Of a DNA stretch of 64,000 bases, positions 52,652 through 61,425 are shown piece after piece. Position numbers and translations under genes: made by a program. Every line of letters begins with the position of its first letter. Within the stretch, counting starts at the first letter, position 1. The DNA comes from Paenibacillus campinasensis (GTDB lineage: Bacteria > Bacillota > Bacilli > Paenibacillales > Paenibacillaceae), in the NCBI RefSeq assembly GCF_002272015.1, contig NZ_NPBY01000011.1, forward strand, positions 1 to 64,000, read 5' to 3'. The notes beneath the pieces were generated by a model, which did not search any database, was not told where the DNA came from, and saw nothing but the letters and a program-made list of their open reading frames with translations.

Positions 52652-53209
52652 ATGAAACGTAAATTCGGAGATCGGGCAAATTGGCGCCGAATCACCCGTC
52701 GGCACTTCACTTCCCGTTATGTGGAATGTGAGCAATTCACAGGATATCTCACTTTATATACCATATATGGACTGAAGGAACCTTTATGGAAAACTTACGG
52801 CAGCCATACATACCGCATAGCGGATAAAGGTTACTCCTGGCTTCAGTACTATCCGAAGGACAGTCATTATATTGTGACCGCCATGTTTGATGACAAACGG
52901 AATATTATCCAGTGGTACATCGATATATGCAAGAAACAAGGCGTGACCGATCAAGGGGTTCCCTGGTTTGATGATCTGTACCTTGATGTCGTTGTCGTCA
53001 GCAACGGCGAGGTGTTCCTGCTGGATGAAGATGAATTGGAGGAAGCGCTGCAGCGAAATGATATCACCCGCGACGATTATCAATTGGCGAAGGCGACGGC
53101 GCGCAAGCTGCTGCGGGCGATTGATGCGCATGAATTCCCGTATTTCATGATGTCTCTGAAACATCGCAATCGGCTGTTTCATAACGGGGAATTTAGGAGG
53201 CAGAAATGA
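52652..53209 (+). CDS. DUF402 family nucleoside tri-/diphosphatase-like protein (YgaC-like)
   Basis: About 185 residues, soluble. The DUF402 barrel is visible (YRIADKGYSWLQYYPKDSHYIVTAMFDD; IIQWYIDICKKQG; WFDDLYLDVVV), with Asp/Glu residues that bind a divalent metal in relatives. Staphylococcal and Streptomyces relatives hydrolyse nucleoside di- and triphosphates; B. subtilis YgaC is the closest named protein I recall. The ATG at 52652 has GGGGAGGAAAAGTTCC upstream. It overlaps the YdcF-like gene by 4 bases. Confidence 0.83.
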   Translation: MKRKFGDRANWRRITRRHFTSRYVECEQFTGYLTLYTIYGLKEPLWKTYGSHTYRIADKGYSWLQYYPKDSHYIVTAMFDDKRNIIQWYIDICKKQGVTDQGVPWFDDLYLDVVVVSNGEVFLLDEDELEEALQRNDITRDDYQLAKATARKLLRAIDAHEFPYFMMSLKHRNRLFHNGEFRRQK

Positions 53210-53892
53210 TGGAACAGGATGTGTATCTGAGGCGCATGACCGCCGCGATCCAGAAAGGGCAGAAGCGGAAGAGGCGCCAGGGACGAAGCCGGCTTGGGCG
53301 CAGGCTTGTATTCGTCGGCATTGGCCTACTGCTGCTGGGCGCCATGTGGACAGGTTACATCGTATGGAAAATCGAAAGCGCGGTTAGTGCGCCAGCGGAG
53401 CAGGCCGATGTCGGCATCATACTGGGCGCTTCCATGTGGGGAGAGGAGCCGAGCCCGGGTTTGCGCGAGAGACTGGAACATGCTCTGGAGGAATACCGCC
53501 AGGGGCGGTTTGAGAGCTTCATCGTCAGCGGCGGTCTGGATGCCCCGGGTATGAAGTATACGGAGGCGGAAGGGATGCGCAACTATCTCGTGCAGGCTGG
53601 GGTGCCTGAAGAGCGGATCTATCTTGAAAATGAAGCGACAAGCACATATGAAAATCTGCTGTTCAGCCAACAGATCATGCAGGAGCAGGGCTGGGTAACA
53701 GCTCTGATTATGACCCATGACTACCACGGGTCAAGGGCGATGGAGATTGCTCGTGTGCTGGGGTATCAGGAGCCTACGATATCCTTGACGGAATCTACCG
53801 TCCTGCCGATGGCCAAGCATAAGTCGAGAGAGGTTCTTGCTTATACCAAATGGAAGATGGACAGAGCGCTTCTGGCGCTAGGCTGGCGATAA
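53206..53892 (+). CDS. YdcF family (DUF218) membrane-anchored protein
   Basis: A 228-residue protein. A basic N-terminus (about 35 residues) and one membrane helix (about 33-52) precede an extracytoplasmic DUF218 domain (ADVGIILGASMWGEEPSPGL; FIVSGGLDAPG; NEATSTYENLLFSQ; THDYHGSRAMEIAR). Members include ElyC and SanA, linked to envelope maintenance. The start codon overlaps the DUF402 gene stop (ATGATGG), so the two are translationally coupled. TTTAGGAGGCAGAA is the ribosome binding site. Confidence 0.87.
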   Translation: MMEQDVYLRRMTAAIQKGQKRKRRQGRSRLGRRLVFVGIGLLLLGAMWTGYIVWKIESAVSAPAEQADVGIILGASMWGEEPSPGLRERLEHALEEYRQGRFESFIVSGGLDAPGMKYTEAEGMRNYLVQAGVPEERIYLENEATSTYENLLFSQQIMQEQGWVTALIMTHDYHGSRAMEIARVLGYQEPTISLTESTVLPMAKHKSREVLAYTKWKMDRALLALGWR

Positions 53893-53972
53893 GGCGAAAC
53901 TTCTAATATGCAGGCTGTCAATAGAATACATTGGAATAGATAGTCAGCCCTTTGGATAAAGAGGTGAGAGCA

Positions 53973-54956
53973 ATGAACGGGCGTGCAACGGCCGCTGGCG
54001 GCCGGTCTGAAGGACGGCCATCGAGACAGATCAATGTCGTGCTCCGCAGCAGCGAACCGCCGCTGATCAGCAGCACGGCTCCCGAGCGCGAACCGGCTCC
54101 TTCCCCGAACGCCGTTTCACAGCACAGTCTATTCCAGGACATTCAGAAGGAACTGGACCAATTGGTTGGTCTGGAGCAGATTAAAGAGCTGGTATTTGAA
54201 ATTTACGCTTTGCTTCAGATTGCCCGCATGCGCTCAGATGCCGGGCTCATCAGCGACGGACATGTATTCCATATGATTTTCAAGGGGAATCCCGGCACGG
54301 GCAAAACAACGGTGGCGCGCATCGTTGCCAAACTGTTTCAGAAGATGGGCGTGCTCAGCAAGGGCCATCTGGTCGAGGTGGAACGAGCCGATCTGGTCGG
54401 CGAATATATCGGGCATACAGCGCAAAAAACAAGGGATTTGGTAAAAAAGGCGCTGGGGGGAATCCTGTTTATTGATGAGGCTTACAGCCTGGCAAGAGGC
54501 GGGGAGAAAGATTTTGGCAAGGAAGCGATTGACACGCTTGTAAAGGCGATGGAGGACCATAAGAATCAATTTATTTTGATTTTGGCGGGGTATAGTGAAG
54601 AGATTGATTTTTTTATGAGCACGAACCCCGGGCTTCATTCCAGGTTTCCGATTCAGATGGATTTTCCGGATTACAATCTGGACCAGCTGATCCAAATTTC
54701 AGAACTGATGGCGAAGGAGCGGGATTATATTCTGATGCCGCAGTCGCTCGTCAAGCTGAAAGAACATTTGCAGAACGAACGGGAGAACGGGAGTCATTCG
54801 TTCAGCAATGCCCGCTACGTCCGCAATCTAATCGAGAAATCCATCCGAAATCAATCGGTGCGCTTGCTGAATCAGTACGTGACCGGGAATCCGGGGAAGC
54901 TGGAACTGATGACACTCAGGCCGGAAGACTTCAGGTTTAACGGAAAAATACCATGA
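53973..54956 (+). CDS. spoVK: Stage V sporulation protein K (CbxX/CfqX-type AAA ATPase)
   Basis: About 327 residues. A poorly conserved Pro/Ser/Arg-rich N-terminus (about 60 residues) precedes one AAA+ module with Walker A GNPGTGKTT, Walker B ILFIDEAYSL, the sensor-1 region FILILAGYSEEID and the arginine in LHSRFPIQMDFPDY. SpoVK is needed for late spore maturation in B. subtilis. The ATG at 53973 has AAAGAGGTGAGAGCA upstream; a TTG seven codons earlier is less likely. The order spoVK-hflX-ynbB-glnR-glnA is the same as in B. subtilis. Confidence 0.92.
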   Translation: MNGRATAAGGRSEGRPSRQINVVLRSSEPPLISSTAPEREPAPSPNAVSQHSLFQDIQKELDQLVGLEQIKELVFEIYALLQIARMRSDAGLISDGHVFHMIFKGNPGTGKTTVARIVAKLFQKMGVLSKGHLVEVERADLVGEYIGHTAQKTRDLVKKALGGILFIDEAYSLARGGEKDFGKEAIDTLVKAMEDHKNQFILILAGYSEEIDFFMSTNPGLHSRFPIQMDFPDYNLDQLIQISELMAKERDYILMPQSLVKLKEHLQNERENGSHSFSNARYVRNLIEKSIRNQSVRLLNQYVTGNPGKLELMTLRPEDFRFNGKIP

Positions 54957-54992
54957 TTTATGACCATTCAGCGTTGATAATAAACTTACCGC

Positions 54993-55085
54993 CATACCGC
55001 GTGCCGCTCTGTGCAACAACGGCTCTCTTGCAAGCTTGCAAGGGAGAAGAGAGCTGATTCATAACCGCGCCCGCGGTTTGGTATG
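54993..55085 (+). promoter_or_regulatory. Structured leader region upstream of hflX
   Basis: Several nested or competing dyads are visible in the 166-base gap: CATACC (54993-54998) with GGTATG (55080-55085); a 16-bp perfect palindrome CTTGCAAGCTTGCAAG (55027-55042) inside GCTCTC (55022-55027)/GAGAGC (55049-55054); and AACCGCG-CC-CGCGGTT (55063-55078). CCGCG at 54997 could also pair with CGCGG at 55072, so alternative folds are possible. No T-run follows. Confidence 0.45.
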
Positions 55086-55122
55086 TTACAAGAGACTTTA
55101 CAGGCAAAAAGGAGCAGGATAC

Positions 55123-56409
55123 ATGGCAAACAAGACACATGACACCGTATCAGCGCTTGAGGATAAAGCAATTCTGGTCAGTTTGGTGACCGATAGTGTG
55201 AAGCGTTCGGGCATTGATCCCGAGGAGTCTCTTCAGGAGCTTGTGCAGCTTGCCGAGACGGCAGGCGTGGAAGTGCTTGATGTGATTACTCAAAACCGGG
55301 AGACCCCGGATTCCAAATGGTTTATCGGTAAAGGCAAAGTGGAAGAGCTGCGCATGGCGATCGACGGCCTGGGCGCATCCACGGCGATCTTTGATCAGGA
55401 GCTCTCAGGCGCCCAGGTCCGCAACCTGGAGGAAGCGCTTGATGTGAAGATAATCGACCGTACGCAGTTGATTTTGGATATTTTCGCACAGCGGGCCAAA
55501 ACACGGGAAGGGATTATCCAGGTCGAGCTGGCACAGCTCACCTATTTGCTTCCAAGACTGTCAGGTCACGGGAAGAATCTATCACGTCTCGGTGGAGGCA
55601 TCGGGACGCGGGGACCTGGTGAGAGCAAGCTGGAGACCGATCGCCGGCATATCCGGGACCGGATCAGCGATTTGAAGCGTCAGCTTGACGAGGTGACTCG
55701 TCATCGCAAGCTGCACCGGGAGCGCCGGAAAAAGAGCGGTGCGATTCAGGTCGCGCTCGTCGGTTACACGAATGCAGGCAAGTCTACACTGCTCAACCGC
55801 TTAACCGCATCGGACGTTTATGTGGAGAATCAGCTGTTTGCGACGCTTGATCCGACATCGAGAGTGCTTGAGCTGCCGAGCGGCAAAGAAGTTGTGCTGA
55901 CCGATACCGTCGGTTTCATTCAAAATCTGCCGCATGACCTGATCGCAGCTTTTCGGGCGACGCTGGAGGAGGCTAATGAAGCGGATCTGATTCTGCATGT
56001 GGTGGATGCATCCTCGACGATGCGGGAATCTCAAATGGACGTTGTGCAGTCGATTCTGGAGGATCTTGGCGCGGCCGAGAAGCCGCAGATCGTTCTGTTT
56101 AACAAAAAGGATGCGTGTCAACCTGAACAGCTGGAGATGTTGCCATCGGGGGATGGATACTTGAAGATTAGCGCTTATGATGAAGCCGATCTGAATACGG
56201 TCCGGGAAGTGATTCAGGACCGGCTGTCCGGAGGCAATGTCAGGTTCCGGATTCCGGCTGACCGCGGTGACCTGCATGCTGTCGTCTATCGTGTCGGGGA
56301 CGTGCTGGAACAGTCATTCGACGAGAATGACCTGATCTATGAAGTGCGGATCAATACAGCGGATTACGAGAAATCCGGTTATCTGCTTGAAGATTTTATC
56401 GATAAGTAA
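55123..56409 (+). CDS. hflX: Ribosome-associated GTPase HflX
   Basis: About 428 residues. The N-terminal HflX domain (ILVSLVTDSVKRSGIDPEESLQELVQLAETAG in outline; GKGKVEELR) is followed by the GTP domain with G1 GYTNAGKST, G3 DTVGFIQNLPHDL and G4 LFNKKD. A C-terminal subdomain ends the protein. HflX splits stalled ribosomes, in particular under heat or antibiotic stress. The ATG at 55123 has AAAGGAGCAGGATAC upstream; the frame is open 29 codons earlier without a start signal. Confidence 0.95.
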   Translation: MANKTHDTVSALEDKAILVSLVTDSVKRSGIDPEESLQELVQLAETAGVEVLDVITQNRETPDSKWFIGKGKVEELRMAIDGLGASTAIFDQELSGAQVRNLEEALDVKIIDRTQLILDIFAQRAKTREGIIQVELAQLTYLLPRLSGHGKNLSRLGGGIGTRGPGESKLETDRRHIRDRISDLKRQLDEVTRHRKLHRERRKKSGAIQVALVGYTNAGKSTLLNRLTASDVYVENQLFATLDPTSRVLELPSGKEVVLTDTVGFIQNLPHDLIAAFRATLEEANEADLILHVVDASSTMRESQMDVVQSILEDLGAAEKPQIVLFNKKDACQPEQLEMLPSGDGYLKISAYDEADLNTVREVIQDRLSGGNVRFRIPADRGDLHAVVYRVGDVLEQSFDENDLIYEVRINTADYEKSGYLLEDFIDK

Positions 56410-56427
56410 GGGATTGTTGTAAGCATC

Positions 56428-56480
56428 AAGCCGCCCTGCTGGCGGAAGCTTAGGAGCAGGGCGGCATTCATTATTATTTC
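56428..56480 (+). terminator. Intrinsic terminator after hflX
   Basis: GCCGCCCTGCT (56430-56440) pairs exactly with AGCAGGGCGGC (56455-56465), followed by ATTCATTATTATTT. Confidence 0.7.
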
Positions 56481-56510
56481 ACGTGCTGACGGGGGAGAGA
56501 ACAGCTGGTT

Positions 56511-57764
56511 ATGGCAACATTTTCGGAGGAATTATTGCAACTGGGCCGCACTGTAGAAGAGAAGATCGCAGGGAAAGTGCGGGAGATCGATCACATCGTA
56601 GATACGAATCAATGGAAGGTGATCGAGGCGTTTCAGCGCCGTCAGGTCAGCGATTTTCATTTTTCCGGTTCCACGGGTTATGCTTATAATGACCGTGGCC
56701 GCGAAGTGCTGGATGAAGTATACGCGGACGTATTCGGGGCCGAATCGGCTCTGGTGCGTCCTCATTTTGCGTCGGGAACGCATACGATATCCACCGCGCT
56801 GTTCGGGGTGCTAAGGCCCGGCGATGAGCTGATCTACATTACGGGGCGTCCTTACGACACCCTGCACAAGGTGATCGGACAACCTGGAGATGGAACGGGA
56901 TCGCTGCGTGACTTTGGCATCGGTTATGGCGAAGTTGCGCTAACAGCGGATGGAGAAGTGGATTGGGAGGCTGTTGAGGCAGCGGTCAGCCCGGCTACGA
57001 AGGTGATCGGGATTCAGCGTTCTCGCGGATATGACTGGCGGGCTTCCTTTACCGTTCAACAGATCGGCGAAATGGTAGAGCGTATTCGGGCGATCCGTTC
57101 CGATCTGATCGTGTTTGTGGACAATTGCTATGGGGAGTTTACCGAGGAATTGGAGCCTACCCAAGTCGGTGTTGACCTGATGGCGGGCTCGCTTATTAAA
57201 AATCCGGGGGGCGGGCTGGCCGAGACCGGCGGTTATATTTGCGGCAAGGCGCGTTATGTGGATCAGGCGGCCTATCGTCTGACAGCGCCGGGTATCGGGC
57301 GCGAGGTTGGAGCGATGCTCGGGACGACCCGAGGCATCTATCAGGGGTTGTTTATGGCACCGTCCACGGTTGGACAAGCTATTAAAGGAAGTATTTTTGC
57401 TGCGGCGATGTTTGAGGAGGTGGGATTTCAGACGAAGCCAAGCTGGCAGGAATCGCGGACGGATCTGATTCAAGCTGTCTCATTTGCCAGTGCAGATCAG
57501 CTGATCTCATTTGTCCAGGGCATTCAGAAGGCGGCTGCGGTCGACAGTCATGTCGTTCCGGAACCATGGGATATGCCGGGTTACGAGCATCCGGTTATTA
57601 TGGCAGCTGGAACATTCATTCAGGGCGGAAGCCTCGAGCTGTCTGCCGATGCCCCGATCAGAGCTCCGTATATCGGCTATATGCAGGGAGGTTTAACGTA
57701 TTCCCATGTTAAATATGGGGTACTTATGGCACTTCAGAGTATGAAAGATTATAAACTTCTGTGA
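56511..57764 (+). CDS. ynbB: PLP-dependent aminotransferase/gamma-lyase-like protein (YnbB family)
   Basis: A 417-residue fold-type I PLP protein of the 'methionine gamma-lyase family/aluminium resistance protein' group, the YnbB family. The PLP lysine is in AGSLIKNPGGGLAETGGYI, with FVDNCYGEF as the Asp motif upstream and RPHFASGTHTIS as the phosphate-binding loop. The true reaction is unknown. It lies between hflX and glnR as in B. subtilis. Its TGA stop lies inside the GlnR box that controls glnR. Confidence 0.9.
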   Translation: MATFSEELLQLGRTVEEKIAGKVREIDHIVDTNQWKVIEAFQRRQVSDFHFSGSTGYAYNDRGREVLDEVYADVFGAESALVRPHFASGTHTISTALFGVLRPGDELIYITGRPYDTLHKVIGQPGDGTGSLRDFGIGYGEVALTADGEVDWEAVEAAVSPATKVIGIQRSRGYDWRASFTVQQIGEMVERIRAIRSDLIVFVDNCYGEFTEELEPTQVGVDLMAGSLIKNPGGGLAETGGYICGKARYVDQAAYRLTAPGIGREVGAMLGTTRGIYQGLFMAPSTVGQAIKGSIFAAAMFEEVGFQTKPSWQESRTDLIQAVSFASADQLISFVQGIQKAAAVDSHVVPEPWDMPGYEHPVIMAAGTFIQGGSLELSADAPIRAPYIGYMQGGLTYSHVKYGVLMALQSMKDYKLL

Positions 57765-57776
57765 GTTAAGCTTACA
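57760..57776. promoter_or_regulatory. GlnR/TnrA box
   Basis: TGTGA-GTTAAGC-TTACA matches the consensus TGTNA-N7-TNACA perfectly. It lies five bases upstream of the -35 hexamer of the glnR promoter and overlaps the last codon and stop of ynbB. GlnR represses glnRA when glutamine is abundant. Confidence 0.8.
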
Positions 57777-57781
57777 TGTGG

Positions 57782-57810
57782 TTGACGTGTCTGATTAGGA
57801 AATGTACAAT
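57782..57810 (+). promoter_or_regulatory. SigA promoter of glnR-glnA
   Basis: TTGACG (57782-57787), a 17-base spacer and TACAAT (57805-57810) are close to consensus; transcription would begin near 57817, 30 bases before glnR. Confidence 0.8.
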
Positions 57811-57846
57811 AAGATCAGAATAGACCACTTGGAAGGTTGATGAGAT

Positions 57847-58257
57847 ATGGGTGATGAGATTCGCAGGAATATGGCGCTATTTCCAATCGGCATCGTAATG
57901 AAGCTAACGGATCTATCCGCCAGACAAATTCGTTATTATGAACAGCACAACTTGATTGTCCCTGCCCGTACTTCGGGCAACCAACGCCTGTTTTCCTTTA
58001 ATGATGTTGAGCGCCTGCTGGAGATTAAGGCTTTAATCGAGAAGGGTGTCAATATCGCCGGGATCAAGCAGGTGATGAATCCTGTAACGAAAGAGTCGGA
58101 GGAGGCTACGGTCATTACGGCAGATACTGAGAATAAACGCCGTGAGATGTCGGAGTCCCAGCTACGCCGTTTGCTCAAGCAGGAATTGGTTACAGGCAAG
58201 CGGCCGGGTCAGGTTTCGTTGATTCAAGGTGAGCTATCCCGGTTCTTTAATAAATAA
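57847..58257 (+). CDS. glnR: Nitrogen-metabolism repressor GlnR (MerR family)
   Basis: A 136-residue MerR-type regulator. The N-terminal winged helix-turn-helix is MKLTDLSARQIRYYEQHNL with wing RTSGNQRLFSFNDVERL. The C-terminal region (GKRPGQVSLIQGELSRFFNK) interacts with feedback-inhibited glutamine synthetase in Bacillus. It represses its own operon through the box at 57760. It is followed by glnA after 54 bases. GGAAGGTTGATGAGAT precedes the ATG. Confidence 0.95.
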   Translation: MGDEIRRNMALFPIGIVMKLTDLSARQIRYYEQHNLIVPARTSGNQRLFSFNDVERLLEIKALIEKGVNIAGIKQVMNPVTKESEEATVITADTENKRREMSESQLRRLLKQELVTGKRPGQVSLIQGELSRFFNK

Positions 58258-58311
58258 GGATTCGATGCTTATGGGTAGTAAAATTGTCATTTTTATAAGG
58301 GAGAGGATACA

Positions 58312-59640
58312 GTGAGCTACACTAAAGAGGACATTTTGCGCATTGCCAAAGAGGAAAATGTTCGGTTTATCCGTTTGCAATTTACCGATTTGCTGGGAAC
58401 GATCAAGAACGTTGAGATTCCGATTAGCCAGCTGCCTAAAGCGCTTGACAATAAAATGATGTTTGACGGTTCGTCCATCGAAGGCTACGTGCGGATCGAG
58501 GAATCGGATATGTACCTGTATCCGGATCTGGATACATGGATGATCTTCCCTTGGGTGTCGGAAGTTCGTGTAGCGCGTCTGATCTGTGACGTGTACATGC
58601 CGGACGGAACGCCGTTTGCAGGCGATCCTCGCGGAATTCTGAAGAGATGCCTGAAGGAAGCGGAGGAGATGGGTTTCACTTCGATGAACGTGGGACCGGA
58701 ACCGGAATTCTTCCTGTTCAAGACCGACGAGAAGGGCAATCCGACCACCGAGCTGAATGACCAAGGCGGATACTTCGACCTGGCTCCTACGGACCTTGGC
58801 GAGAACTGCCGTCGCGATATCGTGCTGACACTGGAAGAGATGGGCTTTGAGATCGAGGCGTCCCACCATGAGGTAGCTCCTGGCCAACACGAAATTGACT
58901 TTAAATATGCGGATGCCATCAAAGCGGCAGACCAGATCCAAACGTTCAAACTCGTTGTTAAGACGATTGCTCGCAAGCATGGTCTGATTGCAACGTTCAT
59001 GCCTAAACCGCTGTTCGGAATGAACGGATCGGGCATGCACTGCAACTTGTCTCTATTTAAAGGCGACCAGAACGCCTTTGTCGATGAGAATGATCCGCTC
59101 GGCCTGAGTGCAACAGCGCGTTATTACATGGCGGGAATTCTGAAGCATGCGCGTGCTTTTGCAGCGATCACGAACCCGACGGTCAACTCTTACAAGCGTC
59201 TGGTTCCTGGATATGAAGCGCCTTGCTACGTTGCCTGGTCCGCGAGTAACCGCAGTCCGATGATCCGGATTCCGGCATCCCGTGGCCTGAGCACTCGGAT
59301 TGAGGTGCGCAACCCAGATCCGGCTGCGAACCCTTACCTGGCTTTGGCTGTTATGCTGAGAGCTGGACTGGACGGCATTAAGCGCGAGCTGTCGCTTCCG
59401 GCTCCGATCGACCGGAACATCTATGTGATGACCGAAGAAGAGCGCATTGAAGAAGGCATCCCTAGCTTGCCTGCAAGCCTGAAGGAAGCGCTGAGCGAGC
59501 TGATCCGCAGCGAAGTGATTTCTGAAGCGCTGGGCGATCACGCACTGGCTTACTTCTATGAGCTGAAAGAGATTGAATGGGATATGTACCGTACCCAAGT
59601 ACATCAATGGGAACGCGATCAGTACATTACGATGTATTAA
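58312..59640 (+). CDS. glnA: Glutamine synthetase type I (GSI-alpha)
   Basis: A 442-residue enzyme that makes glutamine from glutamate, ammonia and ATP, acting as a dodecamer. Landmarks are [16 protein letters not shown], the metal-binding [27 protein letters not shown], the ATP-site NRSPMIRIP and the glutamate-flap [11 protein letters not shown] region. No adenylylation motif is expected in this subtype. It also acts as nitrogen sensor by binding GlnR and TnrA. The start is GTG with AAGGGAGAGGATACA upstream. Confidence 0.96.
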   Translation: MSYTKEDILRIAKEENVRFIRLQFTDLLGTIKNVEIPISQLPKALDNKMMFDGSSIEGYVRIEESDMYLYPDLDTWMIFPWVSEVRVARLICDVYMPDGTPFAGDPRGILKRCLKEAEEMGFTSMNVGPEPEFFLFKTDEKGNPTTELNDQGGYFDLAPTDLGENCRRDIVLTLEEMGFEIEASHHEVAPGQHEIDFKYADAIKAADQIQTFKLVVKTIARKHGLIATFMPKPLFGMNGSGMHCNLSLFKGDQNAFVDENDPLGLSATARYYMAGILKHARAFAAITNPTVNSYKRLVPGYEAPCYVAWSASNRSPMIRIPASRGLSTRIEVRNPDPAANPYLALAVMLRAGLDGIKRELSLPAPIDRNIYVMTEEERIEEGIPSLPASLKEALSELIRSEVISEALGDHALAYFYELKEIEWDMYRTQVHQWERDQYITMY

Positions 59641-59655
59641 TTTCAACATGTGCCC

Positions 59656-59689
59656 AAACCCCTTGCGCCGTCTGGTGCAAGGGGTTTTT
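59656..59689 (+). terminator. Intrinsic terminator after glnA
   Basis: AACCCCTTGCGCC pairs with GGTGCAAGGGGTT (59657-59686), followed by TTTTT. The next 190 bases to the lexA terminator hold no recognisable gene. Confidence 0.85.
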
Positions 59690-59879
59690 GTATGGCTAGA
59701 CGGATTGCCAAATGGTTGGCGAGCCGGACAGTATCCGATGGGTCGTCGCTGAAACGGGGCAAGGGCCGGCCAATTCCTAACCAAACAAGCATGCTAGAGA
59801 AAGGGACGAAAAGTTAAGAAGGAAGAAACGTGGGAAATGGATGCCGGGGCTTGGCGATGAACAATTTTATTTAGCAGTA

Positions 59880-59925
59880 CAAAAAAACGAGGCTGTTCCC
59901 CGCAGGTTAGCGGGAAGCAGCCTCG
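59880..59925 (-). terminator. Intrinsic terminator of lexA
   Basis: On the minus strand CGAGGCTGCTTCCCGC pairs with GCGGGGAACAGCCTCG (59925-59888), followed by seven uridines. Confidence 0.85.
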
Positions 59926-59953
59926 ATTTCATGTTCAGTGGCTTTCGATTAAA

Positions 59954-60580
59954 TCAGTGTACGTCTCTGAACAGTCCAATGACCTTGCCAAGAATGGTAA
60001 CATGATTCAAGCGCAGCGGCTCATAGGTTGGATTCTCCGGTTGGAGGCGAATGTGATCCTTTTCTTTGTAGAAGGTCTTAACAGTCGCTTCATCGTCCTC
60101 GGTCATCGCTACGACGATGTCTCCGTTATCAGCGGTCTGCTGCTGCCGGACGATGACATAGTCACCATTATAGATGCCTGCATCAATCATACTGTCCCCG
60201 ACAACCGACAGCATGAACACTTTATCATCACCTACATAATGCTGAGGGAGAGGGAAGTAGTCTTCAATGTTCTCGGTAGCCGTGATCGGCACACCTGCGG
60301 TTACTTTCCCGACAACAGGAACTCTGGCGATCGTATGGGTGAACATATGGCTGGTCTCGGATTCCTCTTGCCCCAGCAGCTCGATTGCTCTTGGTTTCGT
60401 CGGGTCACGGCGGATTAAGCCCTTCTTCTCCAGGCGGTCCAGATGCCCGTGAACGGTAGAACTGGAAGCCAGTCCGACAGCTTCCCCGATTTCCCGGACG
60501 GATGGAGGGTAACCTTTGCTGCGAACCTCATTGCGGATAAACTCTAGTATCGCCAGTTGGCGGCTGGATATTTTCGACAT
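59954..60580 (-). CDS. lexA: SOS response repressor LexA
   Basis: A 208-residue repressor of DNA-damage genes. The N-terminal winged helix-turn-helix ([24 protein letters not shown]) binds SOS boxes. The self-cleavage site is Ala95-Gly96 in KVTAGVPI, with catalytic Ser130 (GDSMID) and Lys168 (EATVKTF). RecA-stimulated cleavage removes repression. It is divergent from yneA, with five SOS-box-like sites in the 180-base gap. The ATG follows GTGGGGTTGATACGGC. Confidence 0.96.
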   Translation of the reverse strand: MSKISSRQLAILEFIRNEVRSKGYPPSVREIGEAVGLASSSTVHGHLDRLEKKGLIRRDPTKPRAIELLGQEESETSHMFTHTIARVPVVGKVTAGVPITATENIEDYFPLPQHYVGDDKVFMLSVVGDSMIDAGIYNGDYVIVRQQQTADNGDIVVAMTEDDEATVKTFYKEKDHIRLQPENPTYEPLRLNHVTILGKVIGLFRDVH

Positions 60581-60625
60581 GCCGTATCAACCCCACTTAG
60601 TAACGTTTGGTAAAATTATAACATA

Positions 60626-60743
60626 GAACCTCCGTTCGTACAAACATAAGTTCTAAAAAAAAATAATAGAACAAATGTTCCTTGAACCTATTGAATCAAA
60701 CAGGTGTTCGTGTTATATTAAGAGCATAAGAGAACACCTGTTT
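60626..60743. promoter_or_regulatory. Divergent SOS control region with five LexA boxes and two promoters
   Basis: Five matches to GAACNNNNGTTY in either orientation: GAACCTCCGTTC (60626), AAACATAAGTTC (60642), GAACAAATGTTC (60669), AAACAGGTGTTC (60698) and GAACACCTGTTT (60732). The first lies in the spacer of the lexA promoter (minus-strand TATAAT at 60615-60620). The fourth lies in the spacer of the yneA promoter (TTGAAT 60691-60696, N17, TATATT 60714-60719), and the fifth just downstream. The last two are exact inverse complements of each other. Confidence 0.85.
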
Positions 60744-60760
60744 GGGGAGATGATGTTTTC

Positions 60761-61132
60761 ATGTTGAGATACAGTACATACCGGAGCATTTATGATACGG
60801 TTCCTGCACAGCAGGAGAGCGTAGCAGAGAGATGGATGAAGCGCGCAAGACAGCATATGTCGACGATTCCGGCGATCAAGATCGTTTTGCTTCTTCTTAT
60901 TATTGTATCGGGATGGACAGGCGCTTATACGGTGTTTGCGGGCGGCGCGGACAAGCCGGTTCAAGCGGTCGAGTTTATTGTCCAACCTGGAGACTCACTG
61001 TGGAGCATCGCTTCTAGTCAGAAACCGAAGAATACAGATACACGAGTGTATCTTGAACATATACGGCGTTACAATGGGCTGAAGGGGACGGAGATTCAAG
61101 CAGGGGAAGTGTTGAAGCTGCCTGTATGGTAA
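60761..61132 (+). CDS. yneA: SOS-induced cell division suppressor YneA (LysM protein)
   Basis: A 123-residue protein. A cytoplasmic N-terminal part (about 37 residues) precedes one membrane helix (IKIVLLLLIIVSGWTGAYTVF) and an extracellular LysM domain (FIVQPGDSLWSIASSQ ... IRRYNGLKGTEIQAGEVLKLP). YneA blocks septation during the SOS response in B. subtilis. The identity rests on the LysM architecture, the divergent position to lexA and the SOS boxes. The N-terminal extension is longer than in B. subtilis YneA. Confidence 0.85.
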   Translation: MLRYSTYRSIYDTVPAQQESVAERWMKRARQHMSTIPAIKIVLLLLIIVSGWTGAYTVFAGGADKPVQAVEFIVQPGDSLWSIASSQKPKNTDTRVYLEHIRRYNGLKGTEIQAGEVLKLPVW

Positions 61133-61425
61133 GGCTCGTGACCTGTTTTATTTGGTTGCTCCTTGTCGATTAGAGAGATGATATCCTTGTTGTGATCGAG
61201 ACGGGGCGCTTCATCAGTACACGCTGATCGCTCAATTAAAGCGTCATTCCTTTTATGATGCTTAAATTTATGATTATATGCTGATACAGAGCGATTTCTA
61301 TATTGTACCGGACATCACGTCTTTTCCTCCATGATGTTGTTCCAGAGCTTGTTCGGGCTGCGCGCCTTGACAAGCTCTATTCGTCATGTTTAAGTTATAA
61401 TGATATTGGGAATGGAGGAGAAGTT
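61133..61425. other. Gene-free gap where B. subtilis has yneB
   Basis: No coding frame with a ribosome binding site is seen. A TATAAT hexamer (61396-61401) lies 25 bases before the DUF896 gene and may be its -10 box. In B. subtilis the resolvase-like yneB lies at this place; it is absent here. Confidence 0.5.
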
